Assembly (NCBI GenBank): GCA_902196205.1
Contig: CABIKM010000011.1
Span: 1-64,000, forward strand
Direction of reading: 5' to 3'
Length of the DNA stretch: 64,000 bases
Source: Candidatus Methylomirabilis lanthanidiphila
GTDB taxonomy: Bacteria; Methylomirabilota; Methylomirabilia; Methylomirabilales; Methylomirabilaceae
Shown here: positions 39,300 to 47,826 of the stretch, one piece after another
Numbering within the stretch: position 1 is the first letter of the stretch
Layout of the letters: each line of letters starts with the position of its first letter
The notes under the pieces: generated by a model
What the model was told of the DNA's origin: nothing
Databases searched by the model: none
Seen by the model: the letters and a program-made list of their open reading frames with translations, nothing else
Translations under genes and position numbers: made by a program

Positions 39300-40046
39300 G
39301 TGGGAGGCATGGGACCGAAGCAGCGGTATACATCAGCGATTAAGGCGTGGCCGATGGAGGAGCGACCGCGGGAGCGGCTGCTTGCGCATGGCTCGAGCGC
39401 GCTGACGACGGCGGAGCTGCTCGCTATCCTGCTGCGTACCGGAACCGGCGGCCAGAGCGCCGTAGAACTAGCTCGTAGCCTGCTGGAAAAATCCGGAGGA
39501 CTGCGCGAGCTGGACGGCAAGAGCGCCGAAGAGTTGCAAGAGGCGAAGGGACTGGGGCTGGCGAAGATCGCCCAGCTCAAGGCCGCCCTTGAATTGGGCC
39601 GTCGGCTGATGGCCGAGGAGAAGAAGGTCCTGGGGGCGGTGACCTCATCAAAAGAGGTCTACGAGTGGCTGCGACCGCAGATGCAGGGCCTGGCCAAAGA
39701 GGTCTTCAAGGTGCTCCTGCTGAACGGCAACAACGAGGTGTTGGAGAGCGTCACCGCGTCGGAGGGGTCGCTTACGGAAAGCCCGGTCTACCTTCGGGAC
39801 TTGGTGAATCTCGCCAACCGGCACCGGGCGGCCGCCTTGATCGTAGCCCACAATCATCCCTCCGGTAATCCTCGCCCGAGTTCGACCGACAAGTCGCTGA
39901 CTGAGGAATTAGTTGTCATGGGGCGATTGATGAAGATCGGCGTCTTGGATCATGTGATTATTGGCGATGGACGCTATTACAGCTTCGCCGATGAAGGATT
40001 GATCGAGCAATATGGTACGGCCTTTGACGGACGTCGGACGCGGTAA
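39300..40046 (+). CDS. radC: RadC family JAB-domain protein
   Basis: The 248-residue protein has a helix-hairpin-helix-like N-terminal region (LTTAELLAILLRTGTGGQSA, KGLGLAKIAQLKAALELGRR) and the C-terminal MPN/JAB metallo-domain with the zinc motif VAHNHPSGNPRPSSTD. RadC proteins were named for DNA repair, but their biochemical role is uncertain. It starts at GTG 39300 or ATG 39309; both lack a strong Shine-Dalgarno. A lipoprotein gene follows after 21 bases. Confidence 0.93.
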   Translation: MGGMGPKQRYTSAIKAWPMEERPRERLLAHGSSALTTAELLAILLRTGTGGQSAVELARSLLEKSGGLRELDGKSAEELQEAKGLGLAKIAQLKAALELGRRLMAEEKKVLGAVTSSKEVYEWLRPQMQGLAKEVFKVLLLNGNNEVLESVTASEGSLTESPVYLRDLVNLANRHRAAALIVAHNHPSGNPRPSSTDKSLTEELVVMGRLMKIGVLDHVIIGDGRYYSFADEGLIEQYGTAFDGRRTR

Positions 40047-40067
40047 GGGTGGAGCAGGGAGGGGTGC

Positions 40068-40601
40068 GTGGAGAAGGCATTCGAAAGAGTTGTGATGAGG
40101 GTCGCGGGTGTTGCAGGATTGGTGGGGTTGTTGGTGCTATCGGGGTGTCGGCTCCTTCCGCCGGAGCTCAGAACGCTCAAGTCACCGATCAGGCTGTCTC
40201 CGATTAAGCATGAGGTGACAGTACAGCCGGCTCAGGGGATGGGTCCTGCGCCATTCAAGATCGATCAAGCGAAGGCCGGATCCTCCGAGGTACAGCTTAC
40301 AATCTCCAACCCTACCACCTCGACGATTCGCATGGTATGGTCAGACGGGACCTTCATCACCGCAGATAGCATCTCATATGCGATCGGGGTAAGAACCGAT
40401 CGAGATGGACTATCCACGCAATCGACGACTATCGAGGCCAACGGTGCGGTTCAAATGACCGTTGTGGCCCTCGCGAAAGACGGTAAGCTGGTGACGTCAG
40501 TCGATAAGTCGATCGAGGCGCCCTATCGGGTGGGGCTCAAACTCACCGTGGAGCGGGGGATCACGCGTTGGAAGGGGACCGTGTGGGTATTTGTCTTATA
40601 G
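40068..40601 (+). CDS. Predicted lipoprotein, unknown function
   Basis: The GTG start is preceded by AGGGAGGGG. A basic N-terminus and hydrophobic stretch lead to the lipobox LVLSGC with C27 as lipidation site. The mature part (about 150 residues) is beta-rich, with VQLTISNPTTSTIRMVWSDG and a tryptophan-containing end WKGTVWVFVL. I recognise no family. It follows radC closely but a functional link is unlikely. Confidence 0.7.
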   Translation: MEKAFERVVMRVAGVAGLVGLLVLSGCRLLPPELRTLKSPIRLSPIKHEVTVQPAQGMGPAPFKIDQAKAGSSEVQLTISNPTTSTIRMVWSDGTFITADSISYAIGVRTDRDGLSTQSTTIEANGAVQMTVVALAKDGKLVTSVDKSIEAPYRVGLKLTVERGITRWKGTVWVFVL

Positions 40602-40650
40602 GTCATCCCTGCAATGAGGGGATATATCGAGAGTAGGAGGGAGCGACGTA

Positions 40651-41280
40651 ATGCCGGTAATGAGCGGAGAGGAAAGGTGTAAGGCGCAAGGCATAAGGCG
40701 CAGAGAGCACCGCGTTTTCGGATGTGGGACGTTAATAAAAGGAGCTATTCTCACGTGCGGGCTCGTATTCGTCTGGGTCGTGAATGGCTGGAGCCAGGAG
40801 CCCCCGCAGACGGGTGGACATCACCATCACCCGGCAGTGACACCCCCGCCGAAGATCCCGCAACAAAAAGGTCCGGCCGCGCAACCGCCTCGCCTTGCGA
40901 TACCCCCAAAGTGGCGGTTTACCATGCCGGCCGGAGATCATCACGCCGGACGGCAGATCTTTATCGACTTTGAATGCTTCAAGTGCCATGAGGTCGTCGG
41001 TGAGGATTTTCCCGCACCCAAGGCCGAGCAGGGGGATGTCGGGCCTGCCCTCTCAGGGATGGGGGCAATGCATCCCGCGGAGTATTTTCTGGAGACGATG
41101 ATCGACCCGAATGCCTCCGCAGCCTGGCGGATCGCGCACCACAAGGATGAACAAAAAGGGTATCTCGGTGCCGACGGTAAGTCGAAGATGCCCAGCTACA
41201 ACGACACGATGACCGTCCAACAACTCATCGATCTTGTCGCGTACATGAAGAGCCTGACCGAAGGCGGGCATCGACATTGA
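40651..41280 (+). CDS. Exported single-haem cytochrome c
   Basis: A 209-residue protein with one haem c site, CFKCH at 109-113, and a likely distal methionine in KMPSYNDTM. A hydrophobic segment at 29-48 (LIKGAILTCGLVFVWVVNGW) is a signal peptide or anchor, followed by a His-rich stretch GGHHHHP and a Pro-rich linker. The first residues (CKAQGIRRREH) are encoded by an AGGCGCA heptad repeat, so the original start may have been downstream, although no ATG is near. It should be a periplasmic electron carrier. Confidence 0.85.
   Translation: MPVMSGEERCKAQGIRRREHRVFGCGTLIKGAILTCGLVFVWVVNGWSQEPPQTGGHHHHPAVTPPPKIPQQKGPAAQPPRLAIPPKWRFTMPAGDHHAGRQIFIDFECFKCHEVVGEDFPAPKAEQGDVGPALSGMGAMHPAEYFLETMIDPNASAAWRIAHHKDEQKGYLGADGKSKMPSYNDTMTVQQLIDLVAYMKSLTEGGHRH
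40675..40702. repeat. Heptameric repeat (AGGCGCA type)
   Basis: AGGTGTA, AGGCGCA, AGGCATA, AGGCGCA run inside the 5' end of the cytochrome gene. Confidence 0.7.
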
Positions 41281-41283
41281 TAA

Positions 41284-41308
41284 AGGGTTCGAGGTTCGAG
41301 GTGCAAAG
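41284..41308. repeat. Heptameric repeat (AGGTTCG type)
   Basis: AGGGTTCG, AGGTTCG, AGGTGCA follow directly after the cytochrome stop codon. Confidence 0.55.
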
Positions 41309-41358
41309 GAAAAAATGATTTCAGGGTATTCCGGAACCCGGTACGTGATATATAAAAC

Positions 41359-42054
41359 ATGAAACGTTTTCCTGATCTCTATCAGCGGCAGCGGGGCTTC
41401 TTTGCGCGGGTCTACGAGTCGGGTAGTCCGACACCGTGGCCTTCCACTGAGCCGACGCCGTCTGCCAGCCGATTGGCCCAGCTTTTGAAACGGCGCAAGG
41501 GAAGTAGGCGGATACTCGATCTGGGTTGTGGCGAGGGACGACATACGCTACTGTTTGCTCAAGCCGGCTTCTTCACTGTTGGTCTTGACTATCTGGCTGC
41601 ACCCCTCAGAACCGTCGCGCAGCGGGCACAAGCGAAGCGGTTAACTCCACGAATCAGACTTCTGCTGGGCGATGCGCTCATGCCGCCGTTTAAGCCGGGG
41701 TATTTCGATGTAGTGGTGGACAGTGGGGTGTTCCATCATCTTAAAAAAGCCGATTGGCCGATCTACGTCGACCGCGTGCTCGGGCTTGTGAAGCCTGGAG
41801 GCTATATTCACCTGACGGTCTTCAGTACCAAATTCAAACACTATCCCGGCGAGCGACGGACACGCAATTGGTGCATCCACCGCAACCACTATGACCATTT
41901 TTTCGCCAAGCGAGACTTTACCGGAATCTTCGGTCGATGGTGCGAGATCCTGGCGATCGAAGAGGAGCATGAGGGGCTAAACGGTTTTTTTCACGTCCTC
42001 ATGCGAAAGCTTCCAGGACATGTACGGCTCACCCGCCAAGGTCAGCCGTGTTAA
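41359..42054 (+). CDS. Class I SAM-dependent methyltransferase
   Basis: The 231-residue protein has motif I RILDLGCGEGRHTLLFA, a motif II-like acidic residue in VGLDYL, and VVVDSGVFHHL. The fold is certain and the substrate is not. The C-terminal segment has several His and Trp residues (NWCIHRNHYDHFF). It is the first gene of a three-gene run with overlapping ends (GTG 42048, then ATG 42818 of nagZ). Confidence 0.8.
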   Translation: MKRFPDLYQRQRGFFARVYESGSPTPWPSTEPTPSASRLAQLLKRRKGSRRILDLGCGEGRHTLLFAQAGFFTVGLDYLAAPLRTVAQRAQAKRLTPRIRLLLGDALMPPFKPGYFDVVVDSGVFHHLKKADWPIYVDRVLGLVKPGGYIHLTVFSTKFKHYPGERRTRNWCIHRNHYDHFFAKRDFTGIFGRWCEILAIEEEHEGLNGFFHVLMRKLPGHVRLTRQGQPC

Positions 42055-42821
42055 CATTTCGTCTACTCGTTGGCCCTCTTGTGATCGTTGGCCTCCTTGT
42101 TATGTCCTACACCGCATTCATCACTGACCTGTCTGCTGCTATTGCCTCGGAGGCAGAGAACAAGGCAGTGCCTGAAGACGTCGTCATCATTGAGGATCCT
42201 GAGATCCGTGAAATCATCGCACAGCCTACTCTTCATCGACAGATCCCACGCATCCGGTTCCGGAGCGATCGCCGGACCTACGAGTTCCTGGCGAGTCACC
42301 CGCCGCTTTCGAGTCAGATTGCGAGGCGCCTGTATCCACAACTGGAGGGGTATACCGTCACGCAGGTCCAGCAGGGTGTCTATACGATCCAAGATCGTAG
42401 CGCTCTACGAGGCGAGGCGAGGCTGATCGCAGCAACAGCCGATCAGCGCATTTATCGGTTTCAGGGGGAGTTTCGATCACTCGCAAACCTCCTGCATTTT
42501 ACAGGTCGAATGGTAGTGATCTTCCGCTATCGTGAAGTACGGGAAGGAAGCCGGACCTACATAGACACTGAGCCGGGATTCTACCTCCGGATCGATCACG
42601 TATTTATCCATCATATAACGAAACTGCTATCGCCGGCCATACGATCAATTGTCGATCGGCGAGTGAAGATCATCGTTGAGGCGACTCATACACTCTTCGA
42701 TCGGGTACGCACAGATCCCGAGGGGCTCTACAAGCAGGTGCGTACGTGGCCCGAGGTGCAACCTGTCGATCTGGAGGGATTCCGGCAGGCCTTCGTGAGC
42801 AAAGAGACGGTAAGACGATGA
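42048..42821 (+). CDS. Exported protein of unknown function
   Basis: GTG 42048 overlaps the stop of the methyltransferase gene. The N-terminus is hydrophobic (LLVGPLVIVGLLVMSYTAFI), a signal peptide or anchor. The 230-residue remainder is mixed alpha/beta with RTYEFLASHPPLSSQIARRLYP and TEPGFYLRIDHVFIHHI; I recognise no named family. It overlaps nagZ by 4 bases, so it may act at the cell wall or periplasm, which remains a guess. Confidence 0.65.
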   Translation: MLTFRLLVGPLVIVGLLVMSYTAFITDLSAAIASEAENKAVPEDVVIIEDPEIREIIAQPTLHRQIPRIRFRSDRRTYEFLASHPPLSSQIARRLYPQLEGYTVTQVQQGVYTIQDRSALRGEARLIAATADQRIYRFQGEFRSLANLLHFTGRMVVIFRYREVREGSRTYIDTEPGFYLRIDHVFIHHITKLLSPAIRSIVDRRVKIIVEATHTLFDRVRTDPEGLYKQVRTWPEVQPVDLEGFRQAFVSKETVRR

Positions 42822-43882
42822 CGCTCCTGGAGGCGATTGGTCAGCTTTTCATTCTCGGATTTGAGGGTAACCGACCGTCGGAAGCGCTCAAAGCTTTTGT
42901 GCGGGAGCTTGCCCCTGGTGGCGTGATTCTGTTTGGACGCAATCTTGGGAGCCCGGAGGAGATCGCGGCGCTGACACACGCACTCCAAGCGGCCTCGTCA
43001 ACGCCGCTCTTCATCGCGATTGACCAGGAGGGTGGGAAGGTGGCTCGCCTGCAGGCTCCCTTCACGCGGTGGCCATCCGCCGAAGCCGTCGGGGCGGCGG
43101 GTTCTACGGAGCTGACTGCCGCCATTGCCGCATCGATCGCCAGGGAACTGATGGCGGTCGGAATCAATATGAATATGGCGCCGGTACTCGATGTGCTGAC
43201 CAATCCCGCAAACCCGGTCATGGCGGGCCGAAGCTATGGGTCGGACCCGCACATGGTGGCCCGACATGGGATCGCCTTTTTCAGAGGGCTCGCAGAGCGG
43301 GGGGTGATAGCGGTCGGGAAGCACTTCCCGGGACACGGCGACACCACGGTTGATTCGCACCTGGCGCTCCCGCTCGTCCCGCATGACCTCGATAGGCTCT
43401 CAACGGTTGAGTTCGCTCCCTTCGCCGCCTCGATCAGCGCCGGCATTCCGGCGCTCATGACGGCTCATCTCCTTATTCCTGCTCTGGACCGGGAATGGCC
43501 GGCTACCCTGTCGCGACGGATCCTGACCGATCTGTTACGACAGCAGATGGGCTTCGAAGGTTTGGTGATCAGTGACGATCTCTTGATGCAGGGGATCGCT
43601 GACAATACTCCTCCTGGTGAGGCGGCCATTCGGTTGTTGGAGGCCGGAGGCGACCTTGTGTTGGTGTGCCATGACGAGGCGGCACAGCGAGAAGCGCTCC
43701 GTGCCGTGGCTGAAGCGGTAGAGACCGGGCGGCTGTCTGAGGCGAGGGTACGGGTTTCAGGTGACCGAATCGCCAAGGCAAAGGCGGACTACCTACGTGA
43801 GAAGCCGAGAGCATCTACCGAGGAGATCATGGCGGTTGTGGGCTGTGATGCCCACCAGCGGCTCGCAGAACGGCTCGCGTAG
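42818..43882 (+). CDS. nagZ: Beta-N-acetylhexosaminidase (GH3)
   Basis: NagZ removes GlcNAc from muropeptides or GlcNAc-anhydroMurNAc during peptidoglycan recycling. The 354-residue glycoside hydrolase family 3 domain has AIDQEGGKVARLQ, the KHFPGHGDTTVDSH loop with the His/Asp acid-base pair, and the nucleophile region GLVISDDLLMQGI. There is no signal peptide, consistent with cytosolic recycling. ATG 42818 is set by the ATGA overlap with the gene before. AnmK is encoded 4 kb away on the other strand. Confidence 0.93.
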   Translation: MTLLEAIGQLFILGFEGNRPSEALKAFVRELAPGGVILFGRNLGSPEEIAALTHALQAASSTPLFIAIDQEGGKVARLQAPFTRWPSAEAVGAAGSTELTAAIAASIARELMAVGINMNMAPVLDVLTNPANPVMAGRSYGSDPHMVARHGIAFFRGLAERGVIAVGKHFPGHGDTTVDSHLALPLVPHDLDRLSTVEFAPFAASISAGIPALMTAHLLIPALDREWPATLSRRILTDLLRQQMGFEGLVISDDLLMQGIADNTPPGEAAIRLLEAGGDLVLVCHDEAAQREALRAVAEAVETGRLSEARVRVSGDRIAKAKADYLREKPRASTEEIMAVVGCDAHQRLAERLA

Positions 43883-43890
43883 CCAGGGTC

Positions 43891-44535
43891 ATGACGTGTT
43901 GTCGGCGATTTATGATCTCGCTTATGCTGCTGACGCTGACCGCATGCACCGCCGGCGCCGGCCTACAAGTCCTGCGGGCGCCCGATGAGATATTCCGCGC
44001 GGAGCGAAGCGCGCACACGCTTGTGAAGGCTTTCCCGGTCAACGTATCCAGACGGTCGTTTACCTTCCAGATCGTACGCGATGACCGAGCTTCAGCATGG
44101 AATATTGCCCCAGGCAATATCTATATCAGCTACACGTTCGTCCACGATGCCACCGACGATGAGTTGGCTCAACTCATCGCCCATAGTATTGGGCACGACC
44201 TGTTGGCCCATCCCGTCGCCGAAACGAACCCCTCGGGTGCGCGTGAGGCAGCGGAGAATGTCGCCATTGTAGTAGTGCCTGGAGGGATCCTGCTGGCGGG
44301 GATTGTAGAAGGTGTCGTAGGAAGTCGGGAGTACACCCTCGCCCAGGAACTTGACGCGGAGCGTATTGGGCTGCGGCTCTGGCTATATAGCGGTCGGACC
44401 TGCGCCTCGTGGATCTCGCTGCGCGAGAGTCAGAAGGCGCACGGCAGCGGTTGGCACGAACCGATCAAAGATATGACGCCGCCCTTCAATGATCTTGTGA
44501 CGACGGCCAAGGAGGAGTGCGTGGGCCGGCCATGA
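43891..44535 (+). CDS. M48-like lipoprotein with altered zinc motif
   Basis: This 214-residue protein has a lipoprotein signal (LMLLTLTAC, C19) and the layout of an M48 metallopeptidase. However, the expected HEXXH reads HSIGH (98-102), so the catalytic glutamate is Ser; the downstream ELDAERIG (153-160) with the third ligand is intact. It may still bind zinc but should not be a normal peptidase. It follows nagZ by 8 bases. A role as a binding or chaperone-like pseudo-peptidase at the outer membrane is inferred. Confidence 0.75.
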   Translation: MTCCRRFMISLMLLTLTACTAGAGLQVLRAPDEIFRAERSAHTLVKAFPVNVSRRSFTFQIVRDDRASAWNIAPGNIYISYTFVHDATDDELAQLIAHSIGHDLLAHPVAETNPSGAREAAENVAIVVVPGGILLAGIVEGVVGSREYTLAQELDAERIGLRLWLYSGRTCASWISLRESQKAHGSGWHEPIKDMTPPFNDLVTTAKEECVGRP

Positions 44536-44564
44536 CAGACAAGCGATAGCGTGTAGTATAGGGG

Positions 44565-45284
44565 TCAGGGCGATTTAGCGGCGGCGTCAACCAGCGCCCG
44601 AAAAAGCGCGAGTTGCTCCGGATGATGGGTGAACATCCGCTCGGGATGCCAGTGGACGGCGAGGAGAAACCGTCCGGTACCCTCAACGCCTTCAACGACG
44701 CCGTCAGGAGCCACCGCATTGACCGTGAGGCCCGGCGCCAGGTCGCGGATGATTTGGTGATGGGTGCTGGTTACGCGTAACTCCCGCGCGCCGAGAATCC
44801 CGGCGAGGCGTGAGCCTTCCGCAATAGCTATCTGATGGACCGGCTCCCTGCGCCGGTCCCGTGGGCTTTGATGAGCCGGGTCGGTCTCTTGCCGATAGGA
44901 GAGGTCCTGATAGAGGCTGCCGCCCAGCGCCACATTCAGGACCTGGAGCCCCCGGCATATCCCCAGAAGCGGGACGTCGCGGCCGCGGGCGGCGTGAACC
45001 AGCTCTACTTCGAAGCGATCCCGCTCTTCGTCGATCTCGCCGCATCGTTCCAGGATGGTCTGGTCGTAGAAGGAAGGATGAACGTCGGCCCCTCCAGTCA
45101 GGAGGAGTCCATCGATGATGTCCAGGTATGCGTCGGCTATGACCGGCTCCGTAGAGGTAGTGGGAAGGATCAGCGGCAAGCCGCCGGCTTCCAGGATAGC
45201 ACGGGGGTAGCCTTCCAGGATCGCCTGCCAGCGTTCGTCGTCATCCAGATAATGCCAGCTCGTAATCCCAATCTTCGGTCGCAT
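44565..45284 (-). CDS. Class I glutamine amidotransferase-like hydrolase (C26)
   Basis: This 239-residue protein resembles gamma-glutamyl-gamma-aminobutyrate hydrolases (PuuD-like, peptidase C26). It shows KIGITSWHYLDDDERW, GLLLTGGADVHPSFY, the nucleophile in LLGICRGLQVLNVALGG and the His in LLAVHWHPERM. It should cleave a gamma-glutamyl bond. Given its neighbours (D-aminoacylase, SIS protein, AnmK, M20 peptidase) a substrate from the cell wall peptide (gamma-D-Glu linkage) is possible. It directly follows the D-aminoacylase gene on the same strand. Confidence 0.85.
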   Translation of the reverse strand: MRPKIGITSWHYLDDDERWQAILEGYPRAILEAGGLPLILPTTSTEPVIADAYLDIIDGLLLTGGADVHPSFYDQTILERCGEIDEERDRFEVELVHAARGRDVPLLGICRGLQVLNVALGGSLYQDLSYRQETDPAHQSPRDRRREPVHQIAIAEGSRLAGILGARELRVTSTHHQIIRDLAPGLTVNAVAPDGVVEGVEGTGRFLLAVHWHPERMFTHHPEQLALFRALVDAAAKSP

Positions 45285-46874
45285 CTATGATGCCCTGCGC
45301 ACGACGCGGCCGGGTCTGGCGCCGGTGTGCTCACCGGCCTCCACCACCGATACCCCGTTAACAAAGACGTGATGAATGCCGACAGGGTACCGGATCGGCG
45401 CCTCGTAGGTCGCCCGGTCGGATACGGTCGCTGAGTCAAAGAGGACCAGGTCCGCCACGCAGCCGGGCTGCAGATGCCCCCGGTCCCACAGGCCAAGCTT
45501 ACGGCATGGATCCCCGGTCATCTTCTTGATGGCAAGCGGCAGATCGAGCAGACACCGTTCTCGCACAAAATGGCCCAGTACCCTGGGGAAGGTCCCGAAG
45601 GTTCGCGGATGTGGACGACCGTGACTGAGCGGGCCCTCATGGCTCCGACAGCCGGAGTCAGACCCGATCATCGTATAGGGCTTTGTAAGGATCGCTTGCA
45701 GGTTGTCTTCACACATCGTGAAGAAGATGCCATCGACCTGCATCTGCTCTGCCAGCAGCAATTCGAGAACAAAGTCGACCGGTTCCGCGGCTGCCAGCTT
45801 TGCTGCCTCGCTGACCCGCAATCCCTCATACCGTCGGTGCTCGTCCTGCGTCACCTCAGCAATCATCAGCCGGGACCAGTAATCCCATGGGTAGCGCGAG
45901 GCGAGGTCTTGTGTCATGCGGGCGCGCGCTGCCGGATTGCGCAGCCGTTCGACTCTCTCCCGTTGTCGGCCTTCCAGGGCCCAATCCGGTAGGACCGCCT
46001 GAAGCCCGGTGTTGGAGGCCGTATACGGGTACCGGTCGCAGGAGACGTTGAGGCCTCTTGCCTGCGCATCTTCGATACGGCGAAATGCGTCATGAAGCTT
46101 CGGCCAGTTGCGCTCACCGGAGGTCTTGAGGTGAGAGATCTGAAGCGGAATGTTCGCGCGCTCCGCTACGCCGATAATCTCGTCGATCGCCTCAAGCAAC
46201 CCGTCGCCTTCGCTCCGCATATGGCAGGTGAGGATACCGCTGCAATCCTGCACCGCGGCGGCAATCGCTATAAGTTCCTCCGGTCCGGAGAAGCAGGCCG
46301 GGGCATATAACAGGCCTGTGGACAGACCAAGTGCGCCCTCAGCCATCCCTTGTCGCGCTCCGTCGATCATCGCCTCCAACTCGTGTGCTGAAGGTGCGCG
46401 ATCGACGCCTCCCATGGCTGAGCCCCGCAGTGTGTTGTGGCCGATCAGCAGGCCGAAGTTCTCCGAGATCCCGACTGCCTCCAGTTGCGCGAAGTACTGG
46501 GCGACACTGCGCCAATCATGATCGAGGCCGTACAGGTTCCGGTACAGGGTCGCCCGTTCTTCGAGCCAGGGTCCCCATATCGGGGCGGCTGCGTAGCCGC
46601 AGTTGCCCCCGATTTCGAGGGTCACCCCCTGTCGAACGGCGCTGTCGGCCGTCGGCTGAAGCAGCAGATGATAATCGGAGTGTGAGTGGATATCGACAAA
46701 GCCAGGGGCAAGCGTGAGGCCGGTTGCCTCGATGACACGATACCCCAAGGATGGGGCAATCCGCCCGATCTGTGCGATCCGATCCCCAGCAACGGCGAGG
46801 TCGGCTCGTCGCGCAGGCGCTCCGGTCCCATCAATCAGATCGGCACCGCGGATTATCAAGTCATAGGTAGCCAT
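45285..46874 (-). CDS. N-acyl-D-amino-acid deacylase family amidohydrolase
   Basis: A 529-residue amidohydrolase with the metal motif PGFVDIHSHSDYH, then GGNCGYAAAP, the ISHLKTSGERNWPK segment with metal-binding His and Lys region, and MIGSDSGCRSHEGPLSHGRPHP near the C-terminus. This is the D-aminoacylase/dihydroorotase-like family, which removes acyl groups from N-acyl-D-amino acids. It is next to a C26 hydrolase and a muropeptide-recycling kinase, which fits catabolism of D-amino acid peptides. Confidence 0.88.
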   Translation of the reverse strand: MATYDLIIRGADLIDGTGAPARRADLAVAGDRIAQIGRIAPSLGYRVIEATGLTLAPGFVDIHSHSDYHLLLQPTADSAVRQGVTLEIGGNCGYAAAPIWGPWLEERATLYRNLYGLDHDWRSVAQYFAQLEAVGISENFGLLIGHNTLRGSAMGGVDRAPSAHELEAMIDGARQGMAEGALGLSTGLLYAPACFSGPEELIAIAAAVQDCSGILTCHMRSEGDGLLEAIDEIIGVAERANIPLQISHLKTSGERNWPKLHDAFRRIEDAQARGLNVSCDRYPYTASNTGLQAVLPDWALEGRQRERVERLRNPAARARMTQDLASRYPWDYWSRLMIAEVTQDEHRRYEGLRVSEAAKLAAAEPVDFVLELLLAEQMQVDGIFFTMCEDNLQAILTKPYTMIGSDSGCRSHEGPLSHGRPHPRTFGTFPRVLGHFVRERCLLDLPLAIKKMTGDPCRKLGLWDRGHLQPGCVADLVLFDSATVSDRATYEAPIRYPVGIHHVFVNGVSVVEAGEHTGARPGRVVRRAS

Positions 46875-46886
46875 AAAGCATCACTC

Positions 46887-46956
46887 AGGGTGTGGGGTAT
46901 GGGGTTTAGGGTATAGGGTGACGTCCTTCAACCCAAAAGCCCGAACCCTATACCCT
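46887..46956. repeat. Heptameric repeat with inverted copy (hairpin)
   Basis: AGGGTGT, GGGGTAT, GGGGTTT, AGGGTAT, AGGGTGA run from 46887 to 46921. The segment AGGGTATAGGGT (46908-46919) is repeated inverted as ACCCTATACCCT (46945-46956), giving a 12-bp hairpin just upstream of the D-aminoacylase start. Confidence 0.75.
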
Positions 46957-47027
46957 CATTCCAGTATAGCGTGATCGATTTCGTTGCGTCGCGTTCGTTC
47001 GTCTTCCGTGTCCCGCAGGACATTTGC

Positions 47028-47765
47028 TTACGCCAACAACTTGATGCGCCCCCTGTACTTCGCCTCCAGTCGGCGATTGTGATCATCGCCGCCGGGCAGA
47101 TTGGCGCTGAGATAGACCGGCGGCACAAGCCCTTTTCGCACGAACCGCTCCACCACGCTGCACACGATCGAGTTGATGATGAAGGCTCCGGCGATCAGGG
47201 AGGTCGGCCCCACCTTCGCCGTAAGGCCGGGGAAGGCGAGAGCGCCATCGCCGGCCTTACCGCCGTTATCGATGGCGAGATCCGCGACCTCGAAGAGGCG
47301 TTGACCGCTGGTATGGCGCGACGCGACGGCCCGGGCATGGCGGAGCGACGTGATGGCGATAACGGTGAGCGCCCGCCTCTTTGCCTCCAGCGCCAGCTCG
47401 ACCGGAACTGCATTGATCCCGGCGTTGGAGATAATAATGAGGACCTCACCGGAACACGGCGCGTGGTAGTCAAGGAGAATTGCGGCGATACCGCTCACGC
47501 GTTCAAGTTGTCCGCTCTTTTTTGGAGACGTAAGCGGGCTGAGAAACGGCTCGGTCATCGGATTGACGGGAACCAGTCCGCCGGCGCGATGGAACGCCTC
47601 TTCGGCAACGAGTTGGGAATGGCCGCTGCCGAAGACGTGGAGGACCCCGTCAACCGCAAGAGATGAGAAGATCAGATCGGCGGCTCTGTCGATCGTCTCC
47701 ACCTGAGTTCGCTGAATCTCTTCAAGCACTCGAATGACGGCGTCGTAATAGCCTGAATTGGGCAC
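47028..47765 (-). CDS. SIS-domain sugar-phosphate protein
   Basis: This 245-residue protein has a SIS fold: GVLHVFGSGHSQLVAEEAFHRAGG near 39-62 and the second phosphate loop EVLIIISNAGINAVPVELA. It belongs to the small SIS family often annotated 'sugar isomerase domain-containing' (UPF0309-like). It is not a canonical MurQ, yet it sits directly downstream of AnmK, whose product MurNAc-6-phosphate is the MurQ substrate. A role as a MurNAc-6-P etherase or isomerase substitute is a reasonable hypothesis. Confidence 0.8.
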   Translation of the reverse strand: MPNSGYYDAVIRVLEEIQRTQVETIDRAADLIFSSLAVDGVLHVFGSGHSQLVAEEAFHRAGGLVPVNPMTEPFLSPLTSPKKSGQLERVSGIAAILLDYHAPCSGEVLIIISNAGINAVPVELALEAKRRALTVIAITSLRHARAVASRHTSGQRLFEVADLAIDNGGKAGDGALAFPGLTAKVGPTSLIAGAFIINSIVCSVVERFVRKGLVPPVYLSANLPGGDDHNRRLEAKYRGRIKLLA

Positions 47766-47791
47766 CGCATCCTCCGCACTTCACACAAGAA

Positions 47792-47805
47792 AAGGGTATA
47801 GGGTG
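47792..47805. repeat. Heptameric repeat (AGGGTAT type), short
   Basis: AGGGTATAGGGTGT, two heptads, between the SIS and AnmK genes. Confidence 0.5.
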
Positions 47806-47826
47806 TGTTCCGCACCTCGCAGCATC

